Translations under genes and position numbers: made by a program | In this document: positions 1-6,752 of the stretch, piece after piece | Numbering within the stretch: position 1 is the stretch's first letter | How the letters are laid out: each line of letters opens with the position of its first letter | NCBI GenBank assembly: GCA_035556075.1 | Contig: DATMFQ010000001.1 | Location: 1 to 8,245, forward strand | DNA: 8,245 nucleotides | Reading direction: 5' to 3' | DNA from: 73-13 sp035556075 | GTDB taxonomy: Bacteria; Actinomycetota; Actinomycetes; Actinomycetales; Microbacteriaceae | The notes under the pieces: generated by a model | Seen by the model: only the letters and a program-made list of their open reading frames with translations | Databases searched by the model: none | What the model was told of the DNA's origin: nothing

Positions 1-963
1 TCAGGGGACGCGGACGAGGAGGCTGGCGGGGTCGATCGAGACGTCGACGGCGACGACGTCGCCACCGTCCTCGCCGTCGATCTGGAAGGCGACCGGCCGG
101 TCGGCCTGCAGCGACGCCGAGCGGGCCTGGCGATAGACCACGTCACGGACGTACTGCGAGCGCCAGTCGGCGATCCGGCGGCCGATGCCGGTGCGGCGGA
201 GGATCCCGTTGTCGATGACGAAGGTGTTCCAGATCCGCAGCCAGCCGAACGCACCCCGCGGCCGGATCGCCGCGAGTTCGAGGAGCCCGTCGTCGGGCTC
301 CGCATTCGGCAGCATCTTGAGTCCGCCCGGGACGGTGCCGCAGTTCGCCGCCGCGATGCTGTGGGCGACCATCGATCGGCTCGGCCGGTCGTCGACGCGA
401 TAGGTGATGCGGAACGGCTGCGCGCCCGGGATCGAGCGGGCGATGCCGTCGAGGTAGGCGACCCAGCCGACCGCCTTCTTGAGTTCCGGCCTCGTGTGCT
501 GGATCATCGCGGCGTCGAGCCCCATCCCCGCCATGATGAGGAAGATGTGCTCCTCACGCTCGCCCGTCTCGCGCGCGAGCGTGACGAGGCCGACATCGAC
601 CTCCCGGTCACGGCCCGTGTAGGCGGTGGCGAGCTGTGCGTCGAGCGCGCCGATCGTGCCGACCGGGAGGCCGAGGTTGCGCGCGAACACATTGCCGGTC
701 CCCTGCGGCAGGAGCACGAGCGGCACCCCCGCGCCGCGCAGCACGCTCGCCACGGCGCGGACCGTCCCGTCACCGCCCGCCGCGGCGACGAGGTCGACCC
801 CGGCCTCGAGGGCCTGCGCCGCGAGCCCTTCGCCCGCGTCCTCCGGGGTCGTCTCGAGCCATAGCTCCGGGTCCCAGCCGACCGGCCGCGCCCGCTCGAC
901 GGAGCGGATGAATGCGGGCAGGCGCACCTTCTCCGGGTGGTAGATGATCGCCATCCTCGGCAC
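1..963 (-). CDS. Diacylglycerol/lipid kinase family protein (DAGK catalytic domain)
   Basis: Predicted ATP-dependent lipid kinase of the DAGK_cat/YegS/BmrU family, which phosphorylates diacylglycerol or related lipids at the cytoplasmic face of the membrane. The 320-residue protein is complete (TGA at 3-1) and of usual family length. Visible motifs are the nucleotide-binding GGDGT at residues 63-67, QGTGN at 87-91, MAGMGLDA around 144-151, the C-terminal subdomain pattern NCGTVPGG around 207-214 with DDGLLEL after it, and QIDGE at 294-298. There is no signal peptide or membrane segment. GTG at 963 is chosen because AAGGTGAG lies just upstream and a -10-like TAAGGT ends 6 nt before it. ATG at 954 (residue 4) is the alternative. 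The gene diverges from serS across 47 bp. The true lipid substrate cannot be read from the sequence, so a specific symbol such as dagK is not assigned. Confidence 0.9.
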   Translation of the reverse strand: MPRMAIIYHPEKVRLPAFIRSVERARPVGWDPELWLETTPEDAGEGLAAQALEAGVDLVAAAGGDGTVRAVASVLRGAGVPLVLLPQGTGNVFARNLGLPVGTIGALDAQLATAYTGRDREVDVGLVTLARETGEREEHIFLIMAGMGLDAAMIQHTRPELKKAVGWVAYLDGIARSIPGAQPFRITYRVDDRPSRSMVAHSIAAANCGTVPGGLKMLPNAEPDDGLLELAAIRPRGAFGWLRIWNTFVIDNGILRRTGIGRRIADWRSQYVRDVVYRQARSASLQADRPVAFQIDGEDGGDVVAVDVSIDPASLLVRVP

Positions 964-969
964 ACGCTC

Positions 970-975
970 ACCTTA
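970..975 (-). promoter_or_regulatory. Putative -10 box of the lipid kinase gene (leaderless type)
   Basis: On the minus strand TAAGGT fits the TANNNT -10 pattern and is separated by exactly 6 nt (GAGCGT) from the GTG start at 963, so transcription would start at or next to the start codon. The same bases include AAGGTGAG, which could instead act as a Shine-Dalgarno for a longer transcript. The sequence alone does not separate the two readings. No convincing -35 box is seen. Confidence 0.4.
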
Positions 976-998
976 GCGCCCCCCTTCCGGCGGCGGCC

Positions 999-1004
999 TA
1001 GGCT
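999..1004 (+). promoter_or_regulatory. Putative -10 box of serS (leaderless type)
   Basis: TAGGCT matches the actinobacterial TANNNT -10 pattern and lies 6 nt (GGAGTG) before GTG 1011. A transcript starting 6-7 nt after the box would begin at the start codon, which also explains why the only purine-rich stretch, GGAG at 1005-1008, is too close (2 nt) to be a normal ribosome binding site. The region at -35 is GC-rich with no TTGACA-like hexamer. Confidence 0.55.
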
Positions 1005-1010
1005 GGAGTG

Positions 1011-2270
1011 GTGATCGATCTCGCCGTCCTCCGCACCGAGCCCGAGCGGGTGCGCGCCTCGCAGGCCGCGCGCGGTGAGTCCGTCGAGCTCGTCGACGAG
1101 ACGCTCACCGCCGACGCCGCCCGTCGGACCGCGCTCACCGCATTCGAGACGCTCCGCGCGGAGCAGAATGCGCATTCCAAGCTGGTCGCGGCCGCTCCGA
1201 AGGAAGAGAAGGCATCCCTCGTCGCCGCCGCGCAGGACCTGGCTGCGCGCGTCAAGGCGGCCGAGCAGGCCTCGCGCGATGCCGAGGCGGCCTTCGACGC
1301 GCTCGCGGCGGGGATCGGCAACCTCGTCATCGAGGGCGTGCCGGCCGGCGGTGAGGACAACTGGGCGCTCATCCGCGAGGTCGGCTCGCCCGCCGCATTC
1401 GACTTCGAGGCGCGGGACCACGCGGAGATCGGTGAGCTCACCCGCTCGATCGACATCGCCCGCGGCACGAAGGTGTCGGGATCACGCTTCTACTTTCTCC
1501 GCGGCTGGGGGGCGCGGCTCGAGCTCGCGCTCATGCAGCTCGGGCTCGGGGTCGCCCTCGAGGCGGGCTTCACGCCGCTCATCACCCCGACGCTCGTCAA
1601 GCCGGAGGTCATGCGCGGCACCGGCTTCCTTGGCGCACATGCCGACGAGATCTACTACCTCCCCGCCGACGACCTCTACCTGACCGGCACGAGCGAGGTC
1701 GCGCTCGCGGGCTACCACGCGGACGAGATCCTCGACGTGTCGGAGCCGATCCGGTACGCGGGCTGGTCGGCCTGCTACCGGCGCGAGGCGGGCGCGGCCG
1801 GGAAGGACAACCGGGGCATCCTCCGGGTGCACCAGTTCCACAAGCTCGAGATGTTCAGCACCACGCACCCGGACCAAGCGGAGGCCGAGCACCTGCGGCT
1901 CCTCGAGCTGCAGGAGCGCATGCTGCAGGCCTGCGAGCTGAGCTACCGGGTCATCGATGTCGCCGCCGGTGACCTCGGCTCGTCCGCGGCCCGCAAATAC
2001 GACATCGAGGCGTGGGTGCCGACGCAGGGCACGTACCGCGAGCTCACCTCGACGAGCAACTGCACGACGTTCCAGGCGCGGCGCCTGAACGCGCGGTTCC
2101 GCGGTGCGGATGGCAAGACGCAGCCGGTCGCGACCCTGAACGGCACGCTCGCGACGACGCGCTGGCTCGTCGCGATCCTCGAGACGCACCAGCAGGCGGA
2201 CGGCTCGGTGCGCGTCCCGGCGGCGCTGCAGCCGCATCTCGGGGTGGATGTCATTCCGCTCGCGTCGTGA
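1011..2270 (+). CDS. serS: Serine--tRNA ligase (SerRS)
   Basis: Cytoplasmic class II synthetase that charges tRNA-Ser with serine, and also tRNA-Sec where present. At 419 residues it has the usual bacterial length. Residues 28-102 form the N-terminal long-helix arm (Glu/Ala/Lys/Arg heptad-like) that contacts the long variable arm of tRNA-Ser. The catalytic core shows motif 1 around LITPTLVKPEVMRGTGF (190-206), the serine/ATP site TGTSEV (225-230), motif 2 with CYRREAGAAGKDNRG (255-269) followed by RVHQFHKLEMF, and motif 3 with NGTLATTRWL (377-386). GTG 1011 is preferred over the adjacent GTG 1008 because family members begin M-I-D-L followed by a short Leu/Arg/Glu-rich helix, and a -10 box sits 6 nt upstream. 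The stop codon overlaps the start of the HAD gene, and two tRNA-Ser genes lie downstream. Confidence 0.97.
   Translation: MIDLAVLRTEPERVRASQAARGESVELVDETLTADAARRTALTAFETLRAEQNAHSKLVAAAPKEEKASLVAAAQDLAARVKAAEQASRDAEAAFDALAAGIGNLVIEGVPAGGEDNWALIREVGSPAAFDFEARDHAEIGELTRSIDIARGTKVSGSRFYFLRGWGARLELALMQLGLGVALEAGFTPLITPTLVKPEVMRGTGFLGAHADEIYYLPADDLYLTGTSEVALAGYHADEILDVSEPIRYAGWSACYRREAGAAGKDNRGILRVHQFHKLEMFSTTHPDQAEAEHLRLLELQERMLQACELSYRVIDVAAGDLGSSAARKYDIEAWVPTQGTYRELTSTSNCTTFQARRLNARFRGADGKTQPVATLNGTLATTRWLVAILETHQQADGSVRVPAALQPHLGVDVIPLAS
1166..1177. repeat. 12-bp perfect palindrome GAATGCGCATTC
   Basis: Two copies of the over-abundant word GAATGC/GCATTC stand back to back inside serS and make a perfect palindrome (codons AAT GCG CAT TCC, Asn-Ala-His-Ser, plus the preceding G). 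Asn and His both use the T-ending codon, although this GC-rich window generally favours C. Other copies of the 7-mer CGCATTC or GAATGCG start at 301, 910, 1139, 1394, 2716, 3141, 3363, 3815, 4139, 4990, 5448, 5998 and 8210. Confidence 0.8.
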
Positions 2271-3124
2271 GCGCGCAGTCGGACGCCATGCCCGCGGCGT
2301 CAATCATCGGCCCTGACGCCTGGCTGGTGGCCCTCGACATCGACGGGACGACGATCCACGAGGACGAGACCCTCGATCAGGTCGTCATCGACGCGGTGCA
2401 CCGCGCACGGGCGAGGGGCCACGAGGTGACGCTCGCGACCGGCCGCTCCTGGCACACGACCGAGCCGATCCTCCGCGCGCTCGGCATCACGCCGGAGTAC
2501 GTCGTCTGCGCGAACGGCGCCGTCATCATGCGCCGCATGGGCGACGTCTTCGAGGGGGAGGGCGAGCCGGACTACGTGCGCGCTCACGTCGAGACCTTCG
2601 ACCCCAGCGCCGTGCTCGTCCACATCCGCACGAGCCTGCCCGACGGCCGCTTCATGGTCGAGCTGCCCGACACGTCCCGCCTCTACACGGAGGGCATGGT
2701 CGACTGGGACCTCACGAATGCGCGCGAGGTGCCCTTCGGCGAGCTGCTCGGGCAGGAGGCGACCCGCGTCGTCGTCGTGTCGCCCGACCACGAGATCGAC
2801 GACTTCCTATCCATCGTCGAGGGCATGGGCCTCCACCAGGTCTCGTACGCCGTCGGCTGGACCTCGTGGCTTGACATCGCGCCGCACGGGGTGAACAAGG
2901 CGACGGCGCTCGAGCGTGTCCGCGGCTGGCTCGGTGGCGAGCTCGACCGCGTGCTCGTCGTCGGTGACGGGCGCAACGACATCGACATGTTCCGCTGGGC
3001 CGCCATCGAGGGCCGGGCCGTCGCGATGGGCCAGGCGCCCGACGAGGTGAAGGCCGCCGCGACGGAGGTAACGGCCCCCGTCGACGAGGGCGGCCTCGTG
3101 CCCGTCCTCGACTCACTGCCGTAG
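2267..3124 (+). CDS. Cof-type HAD family phosphatase (HAD class IIB)
   Basis: Predicted Mg2+-dependent cytoplasmic phosphatase of the haloacid dehalogenase superfamily, Cof/YidA-like, typically acting on small phosphorylated metabolites. All four HAD motifs are visible, numbering from GTG 2267: motif I DIDGTT at 24-29 (nucleophile D24, acid D26), motif II LATGRS at 56-61, the motif III Lys in GVNKATAL (K211), and motif IV GDGRND at 233-238. About 120 residues between motifs II and III form the C2-type cap. Length is 285 residues, normal for the family. GTG 2267 overlaps the serS stop as GTGA, which suggests translational coupling. ATG 2288 would give 278 residues, and neither start has a clear Shine-Dalgarno. 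The open frame extends upstream inside serS but is only a shadow there. The substrate is unknown. Confidence 0.9.
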   Translation: MSAQSDAMPAASIIGPDAWLVALDIDGTTIHEDETLDQVVIDAVHRARARGHEVTLATGRSWHTTEPILRALGITPEYVVCANGAVIMRRMGDVFEGEGEPDYVRAHVETFDPSAVLVHIRTSLPDGRFMVELPDTSRLYTEGMVDWDLTNAREVPFGELLGQEATRVVVVSPDHEIDDFLSIVEGMGLHQVSYAVGWTSWLDIAPHGVNKATALERVRGWLGGELDRVLVVGDGRNDIDMFRWAAIEGRAVAMGQAPDEVKAAATEVTAPVDEGGLVPVLDSLP

Positions 3125-3165
3125 GCGAGCCGGGTGCGATGAATGCGCGACGGACGCCGCGTCGT

Positions 3166-3171
3166 TAGACT
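3166..3171 (+). promoter_or_regulatory. Putative -10 box of tRNA-Ser(UGA)
   Basis: TAGACT fits TANNNT and ends 24 nt before the mature tRNA 5' end, leaving a short 5' leader for RNase P removal. The identical hexamer stands before the second tRNA-Ser gene at 4713, which supports both calls. No TTGACA-like -35 is evident. A GAATGCG copy (3141-3147) occupies roughly the -35 position, possibly by chance. Confidence 0.6.
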
Positions 3172-3195
3172 GTGGCCCCGCGCGACTCGCGCAGG

Positions 3196-3280
3196 GGAGA
3201 GTTGTCCGAGCGGCCGAAGGATCCAGTCTTGAAAACTGGTGGTGAGCAATCACCCGTGGGTTCGAATCCCACACTCTCCG
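3196..3280 (+). tRNA. tRNA-Ser, anticodon UGA
   Basis: A class II tRNA that decodes UCA (and by wobble probably other UCN codons). The acceptor stem pairs GGAGAGT (3196-3202) with ACTCTCC (3273-3279), with discriminator G3280. The anticodon stem CCAGT/ACTGG (3223-3227/3235-3239) encloses loop CTTGAAA with anticodon TGA at 3230-3232. A long variable arm follows (GGTGA-GCAA-TCACC), then the T arm GTGGG-TTCGAAT-CCCAC. CCA is not encoded: CCG follows, so a CCA-adding enzyme is required, unlike the second tRNA-Ser in this window. It lies 71 nt downstream of the HAD gene with its own -10 box. Confidence 0.96.
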
Positions 3281-3338
3281 CCGACTGGTCTGCCAGGTTC
3301 TCGGGGCGATTTGTCAGCCGTCAGGGAGCCGCGGCCGC

Positions 3339-3344
3339 TACGCT
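3339..3344 (+). promoter_or_regulatory. Putative -10 box of the LCP gene
   Basis: TACGCT matches TANNNT. A transcript from about 3351 would carry a leader of about 57 nt containing the AGGAG ribosome binding site. TTGTCA at 3311-3316 resembles a -35 box, but the 22-nt spacing is longer than the usual 16-18. The 127-nt stretch between the tRNA and the LCP gene contains no other clear feature. Confidence 0.4.
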
Positions 3345-3397
3345 GTCGGGGCGGTCGGGGACCGCATTCGTGTCGTGGTGCCCGCCATCGACGCCCG

Positions 3398-3402
3398 AGG
3401 AG
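3398..3402 (+). promoter_or_regulatory. Shine-Dalgarno that fixes the LCP gene start
   Basis: AGGAG lies 5 nt before ATG 3408. It is the only textbook ribosome binding site with ideal spacing in the window, and it selects this ATG over an in-frame upstream GTG at 3375. Confidence 0.75.
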
Positions 3403-3407
3403 ACGCC

Positions 3408-4670
3408 ATGACCGAACTGACGCCCGCCCCGCCTAGCGGCCAGGACGTCGAGGTCGCGCGCGCGCCACGTCGCCAGCCTGTGACGCCGCGACATGCGAAG
3501 CAGCGCCGCCGCTCCGCCGCGCCCGCCGTGATCGGCCTCGTCGCGGGCGTCATGTCCGTCCTGCTCGTCAGCGCGTCCGCGGTCGGCGGCGTGCTCTTCA
3601 ACTCCTTCAACCAGCGCCTCCAGGAGAATGTGCAGGTCCTCTCCGAGACGCACCAGGTGTACTCGGATGTCGGCGCGATCGACGGGGGGTTCAACATCCT
3701 CGTGGTGGGGACGGACTCCCGCGCGGGCACGTGGATGGCGGAGACCGCCGACGGTGACCACGGTGGCGAGCTCAACGACGTCAACATCCTCATCCACGTC
3801 GCGCAGGACCAGTCGAATGCGACCGTCATCAGCTTCCCCCGCGACCTCGAGGTGGACCTCCCTGACTGCGCGCGGTGGTTCGGCTACCGCAACAAGATCA
3901 ACACCGCGTACTCGCAGGCGGGTGCGGATGGTGGGCTGGCCTGCGTCGTGCAGACGGTGGAAAACCTGACGGGTCTACCGATTCACTTCGCCGGCAAGGT
4001 GTCCTTCGCCGGGGTCATCGCGCTCGCCGATGCGATCGGTGGGGTGTCGGTCTGCACCGACGGCCCGATCTACGACCCGTATTCGGGGCTCGACCTGCCC
4101 AGCGCGGGTGAGCACCTGCTCGCGGGCGACATGGCCCTCGCATTCCTTCGCACCCGCCACGGTGTCGGTGATGGCAGCGACTGGTCGCGGGTGAGCTCGC
4201 AGCAGGTCTACCTCTCGTCACTGCTCCGGAAGGTGAAGGATGACGGGACGCTCGGCGACCCCGGCCGGCTGTTCAACCTCGCGAACATCGCGATCAACAA
4301 CATGGTGCTGTCCTCCGGCTTCGCCGACCCGTACACGCTCGTGTCGATCGCGCTGACGCTGAAGAACCTGCCGCTCGAGCGGGTCTCCTTCGTGCAGTTT
4401 CCGACGTCGGGGACGAATGAGCGCAGCAACGCGGTCACGAACTGGGCCGCCGCGGACCCGCTCCTCGCCTACGTCGCGGCCGACGCCCCATTCCAGCTCT
4501 CCCAGGTGGGTGACGGTCGCGGCAGCGAGGCCGACCCGAACGCGCCGGCGGCCCCCGCACCCACCGCGACGGACGCGCCCGCTCCGATCGACAACTCCGA
4601 ACTGCCGGTGCTCAACGGGGTCAGCGGCCAGACGGGCGCACAGTACTCCTGCGCGGTCGCCAACAACTAG
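3408..4670 (+). CDS. LytR-CpsA-Psr (LCP) family cell-wall protein
   Basis: Membrane-anchored LCP-family protein. Family members transfer lipid-linked wall polymers, such as teichoic-acid-like glycopolymers or arabinogalactan, onto peptidoglycan outside the cytoplasmic membrane. The 420-residue protein has a basic cytoplasmic N-terminus (residues 20-36, rich in Arg/Lys), one transmembrane helix at about 38-64, then the LCP domain at about 93-275. Visible LCP motifs are GTDSRAG (101-107), NDVNILIHV (123-131), SFPRDLE (142-148) with R145, NKINTAYS (162-169), and FLRTRHGVGDGSDWSRVS (247-264) with R248, R250 and R261. A Pro/Ala-rich linker (376-395) leads to a short tail. The tail begins VLNG like a LytR_C domain but stops after about 20 residues, so no full LytR_C domain is present. 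It lies between the two tRNA-Ser genes with its own promoter and Shine-Dalgarno. The polymer substrate cannot be inferred. Confidence 0.93.
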   Translation: MTELTPAPPSGQDVEVARAPRRQPVTPRHAKQRRRSAAPAVIGLVAGVMSVLLVSASAVGGVLFNSFNQRLQENVQVLSETHQVYSDVGAIDGGFNILVVGTDSRAGTWMAETADGDHGGELNDVNILIHVAQDQSNATVISFPRDLEVDLPDCARWFGYRNKINTAYSQAGADGGLACVVQTVENLTGLPIHFAGKVSFAGVIALADAIGGVSVCTDGPIYDPYSGLDLPSAGEHLLAGDMALAFLRTRHGVGDGSDWSRVSSQQVYLSSLLRKVKDDGTLGDPGRLFNLANIAINNMVLSSGFADPYTLVSIALTLKNLPLERVSFVQFPTSGTNERSNAVTNWAAADPLLAYVAADAPFQLSQVGDGRGSEADPNAPAAPAPTATDAPAPIDNSELPVLNGVSGQTGAQYSCAVANN

Positions 4671-4712
4671 CGTCCTGCCGCCCGGAGTCGGCGAGCACCC
4701 CTGCGTGGCCGC

Positions 4713-4718
4713 TAGACT
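4713..4718 (+). promoter_or_regulatory. Putative -10 box of tRNA-Ser(GCU)
   Basis: TAGACT, identical to the box before tRNA-Ser(UGA), ends 13 nt before the mature tRNA 5' end. Transcription would therefore start only about 6 nt upstream of the tRNA. No clear -35 box is seen in the 61-nt gap after the LCP stop codon. Confidence 0.6.
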
Positions 4719-4731
4719 GACTGCCGTACTT

Positions 4732-4824
4732 GGAGACGTCGCATAGTCCGGTCGAGTGCACCACCCTGCTAAGGTGGAGACCCCTTTGAGGGGTCCGCGG
4801 GTTCAAATCCCGCCGTCTCCGCCA
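4732..4824 (+). tRNA. tRNA-Ser, anticodon GCU, CCA encoded
   Basis: A class II tRNA for AGC/AGU serine codons. The acceptor stem pairs GGAGACG (4732-4738) with CGTCTCC (4814-4820), with discriminator G4821 and encoded CCA at 4822-4824. The anticodon stem CCACC/GGTGG (4761-4765/4773-4777) encloses CTGCTAA with anticodon GCT at 4768-4770. The variable arm is a strong hairpin, GACCCC-TTTGA-GGGGTC (4779-4795). The T arm is GCGGG-TTCAAAT-CCCGC (4797-4813). Its last 22 nt are antisense to the 3' end of the MscS-type channel gene, and the TCA in the T-loop is that gene's TGA stop on the other strand. Confidence 0.97.
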
Positions 4825-5891
4825 AAATCCCTGGTCAGAGCGGTTTCCTTCCGGATTGTCGTCCCCGCCTCGACCCGCGTCACCGGCAGCGCCTCCGGGA
4901 CCTGCCCGGCGACCCACTCGACGAGCGCTTCGCGCACCTCGCAGCGCAGGGTCCAGATATCCGAGGAGTTCGCGGCGGAGACGAGGGCACGCATTCGTAC
5001 CAGACCGTCCGTCGCATCCTCGACGATGATGCTCTTGACGCGACCATCCCAGAGCGGGTGGCCCTCGAGGATCCGGTCGAGCTCGGCGCGCATCGCCGCG
5101 GGACTGATCCGCCAGTCGACGTCGAGCCGCACCCGGCCGATGAGCTCGGTCGAGCTGCGGGTCCAGTTCTCAAACGGGGTCGTCGTGAAGTACGTCGAGG
5201 GCAGCACGACGCGGCGCTCGTCCCACACCTTCAGCACGACGGAGGTGAGCGTGATCTCCTCGATGCGCCCCCACTCGCCGTTCGCGATGACGACATCGTC
5301 GACGCGGATCGCGCCGCTGAAGGCAAGCTGCACGCCCGCGAAGACATTGCCGAGCACCGACTGCGCCGCGATCCCCGCGACCACCGAGGCGAGGCCCGCC
5401 GAGGCGAGCAGGCTGGTACCAACCGCTTCGGCGCCCGGGATCGTGAAGAATGCGGCGCCCGCCGCGAGGACCCAGATGATGACGACACCGAGGCCGTGGA
5501 GGACGGCGAGCTGCGTGTGGATCCGGCGCGCGTCCCGATTGTCGGCGATGTCGAGGGGGTGCCGCAGCCGGACGCGGTCGACGATCGCGCCGAGGATCGC
5601 GACGATCGCCCACGCGCCCGCGGCGATGCTCAGGACCACGAGGATGTGCAGCAGCAGGCCCCGTGACTCCGGGTGCGGCCAGGTCGTCGCGATGGCGATC
5701 TGCAGCAGGATCGTCGCGGTGAGGAGGAGCAGCCGGCGTCGCGGGGGCCGGGAGGCCGACTCGAAGACGGGCTGTCGACGCGCGACGAGCCCCGCGAGGA
5801 CCCAGACGGCGAGTACGAGGATGAATTCGATGGCGACGGCGATGCCGATCGCGACCGCGAGTCCCGTCCAGGAGACCCATTCGAATGACAT
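4803..5891 (-). CDS. Mechanosensitive ion channel (MscS family)
   Basis: Integral membrane channel of the MscS family, which opens under membrane tension to release solutes on hypo-osmotic shock. Length is 362 residues. Hydrophobic segments lie at about 8-36, 53-70, 80-104, 126-150 and 158-192. The last is the Gly/Ala-rich pore helix with SLLASAGLASVVAGIAAQ (160-177) and SVLGNVFAGVQL (178-189). It is followed by the beta domain with IRVDDVVIANGEWGRIEEI (195-213) and VVLPSTYF (228-235), then the C-terminal alpha/beta domain to about 345. ATG 5891 is chosen because the first helix follows directly. AAGGA at 5907-5903 lies 11 nt upstream, somewhat far, and a GTG at 5945 would add 18 polar residues. 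The C-terminal GGDGGI and the stop are read from DNA that also encodes tRNA-Ser(GCU). The 117 nt up to surE show no clear promoter, so cotranscription with surE is possible. Confidence 0.92.
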   Translation of the reverse strand: MSFEWVSWTGLAVAIGIAVAIEFILVLAVWVLAGLVARRQPVFESASRPPRRRLLLLTATILLQIAIATTWPHPESRGLLLHILVVLSIAAGAWAIVAILGAIVDRVRLRHPLDIADNRDARRIHTQLAVLHGLGVVIIWVLAAGAAFFTIPGAEAVGTSLLASAGLASVVAGIAAQSVLGNVFAGVQLAFSGAIRVDDVVIANGEWGRIEEITLTSVVLKVWDERRVVLPSTYFTTTPFENWTRSSTELIGRVRLDVDWRISPAAMRAELDRILEGHPLWDGRVKSIIVEDATDGLVRMRALVSAANSSDIWTLRCEVREALVEWVAGQVPEALPVTRVEAGTTIRKETALTRDFGGDGGI

Positions 5892-6008
5892 GCCCGGCGG
5901 CGTCCTTCCGGCTCGGTTGCGTGGGAGACCACTCCACCCGAACACTCCAGGCGGTCCCGTCCGCCAGACACGCCGCTGCGTGGCGAATCAGGGTGATGAA
6001 TGCGCGGG

Positions 6009-6752
6009 TCACGGGAGGGCGAAGCCCAGCGGCCGATCGGCGACGGACGTCAGTGCCGTCACGGTGACCCAGCCGTCCGCGAGGAGCGCCGCGTCGGTGC
6101 CGGGCTCGGGGACGAACGGCAGCTCTTCGACTGCGAGCCGGATGTGCCGGGCCTCCCGCTCGGTGAGCGTCGTCTGCACGATGCCGAAGGGCGCGAGCCG
6201 CGCCTCGGTGAGCCCGCGCGGCTCGCTCGTGTTCGGCGTGTTGACGTTGAGCACGGCGCCCTTCGGCAGCCCGATCAGCCGGGGGATGAGCTCGACCGCG
6301 GTCCGCGCGGCCGGCGCCCAGTGCAGCGTCACCGGCCGCAGGCCCGCGTCGAGCGAGATGGCGAGCCCCCAGGCCCCGTTGAGCCCGCCCGTCAGTGCCG
6401 CCCCGACGGTGCCGGAGTGGAGGATGGCCCGGCCGACGTTCGCCCCGTGGTTGACGCCGGAGAGCACGACATCGGCGGCGGGGCCGAACGCGCCGCGCGC
6501 CGCGATGAGCGCGATGAGCCCGGGCCCGCCGTGCACCGCATGCGCGGGGACGTCCTCGAAGCCCGTGAGCCGCCGCGGTTCGACGTTGATGCGCCCGTCG
6601 GACTCCGTCGCCGTGATCGCCGCGCTCGCCCCGCTCGACTGCGCCGCGGGCGCCGCGATGACGACCTCGTGGCCGGCCTCGATCGCGGCGTCGGCGAGGG
6701 CGTGGAGGCCCGGCGCGTCGATGCCGTCGTCGTTCGTCACCAGGACGCGCAT
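6009..6752 (-). CDS. surE: 5'/3'-nucleotidase SurE
   Basis: Cytoplasmic metal-dependent phosphatase that dephosphorylates nucleoside 5'- and 3'-monophosphates (EC 3.1.3.5/3.1.3.6 activities in the family). The protein is 247 residues, the normal length, and begins RVLVTNDDGIDAPGL with the metal ligands D8 and D9 and the conserved NDDG. It continues with APAAQSSGASAAIT (34-47; the Ser near 39-40 is a metal ligand in the family), SGVNHGANVG (98-107) with N101, HSGTVGAAL (112-120), and the C-terminal segment around LNVNTPN (168-174). The start ATG shares its A with the TGA stop of the upstream kinase gene (TGATG), and no Shine-Dalgarno is visible, so translation probably depends on coupling to the kinase. 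The channel gene follows after 117 nt on the same strand. Confidence 0.96.
   Translation of the reverse strand: MRVLVTNDDGIDAPGLHALADAAIEAGHEVVIAAPAAQSSGASAAITATESDGRINVEPRRLTGFEDVPAHAVHGGPGLIALIAARGAFGPAADVVLSGVNHGANVGRAILHSGTVGAALTGGLNGAWGLAISLDAGLRPVTLHWAPAARTAVELIPRLIGLPKGAVLNVNTPNTSEPRGLTEARLAPFGIVQTTLTEREARHIRLAVEELPFVPEPGTDAALLADGWVTVTALTSVADRPLGFALP

Noticed and set aside
1008..1010. GTG 1008 as the serS start
   Set aside because: It adds one residue to the expected M-I-D-L family N-terminus and lies only 3 nt after the -10 box. GTG 1011 fits both criteria better.
3283..3300. Small hairpin CTGG-TCTG-CCAG after tRNA-Ser(UGA) as a terminator
   Set aside because: It has only a 4-bp stem and no run of T after it. 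It is too weak to call.
3172..3411. Small plus-strand frame of 79 codons before the LCP gene
   Set aside because: It reads straight through tRNA-Ser(UGA) and has no ribosome binding site or motif.
5950..5965. GGCGG-TCCCGT-CCGCC hairpin between surE and the channel gene as a terminator
   Set aside because: It has a 5-bp stem with no T-run on the minus strand. Such short GC inverted repeats arise easily at this composition.
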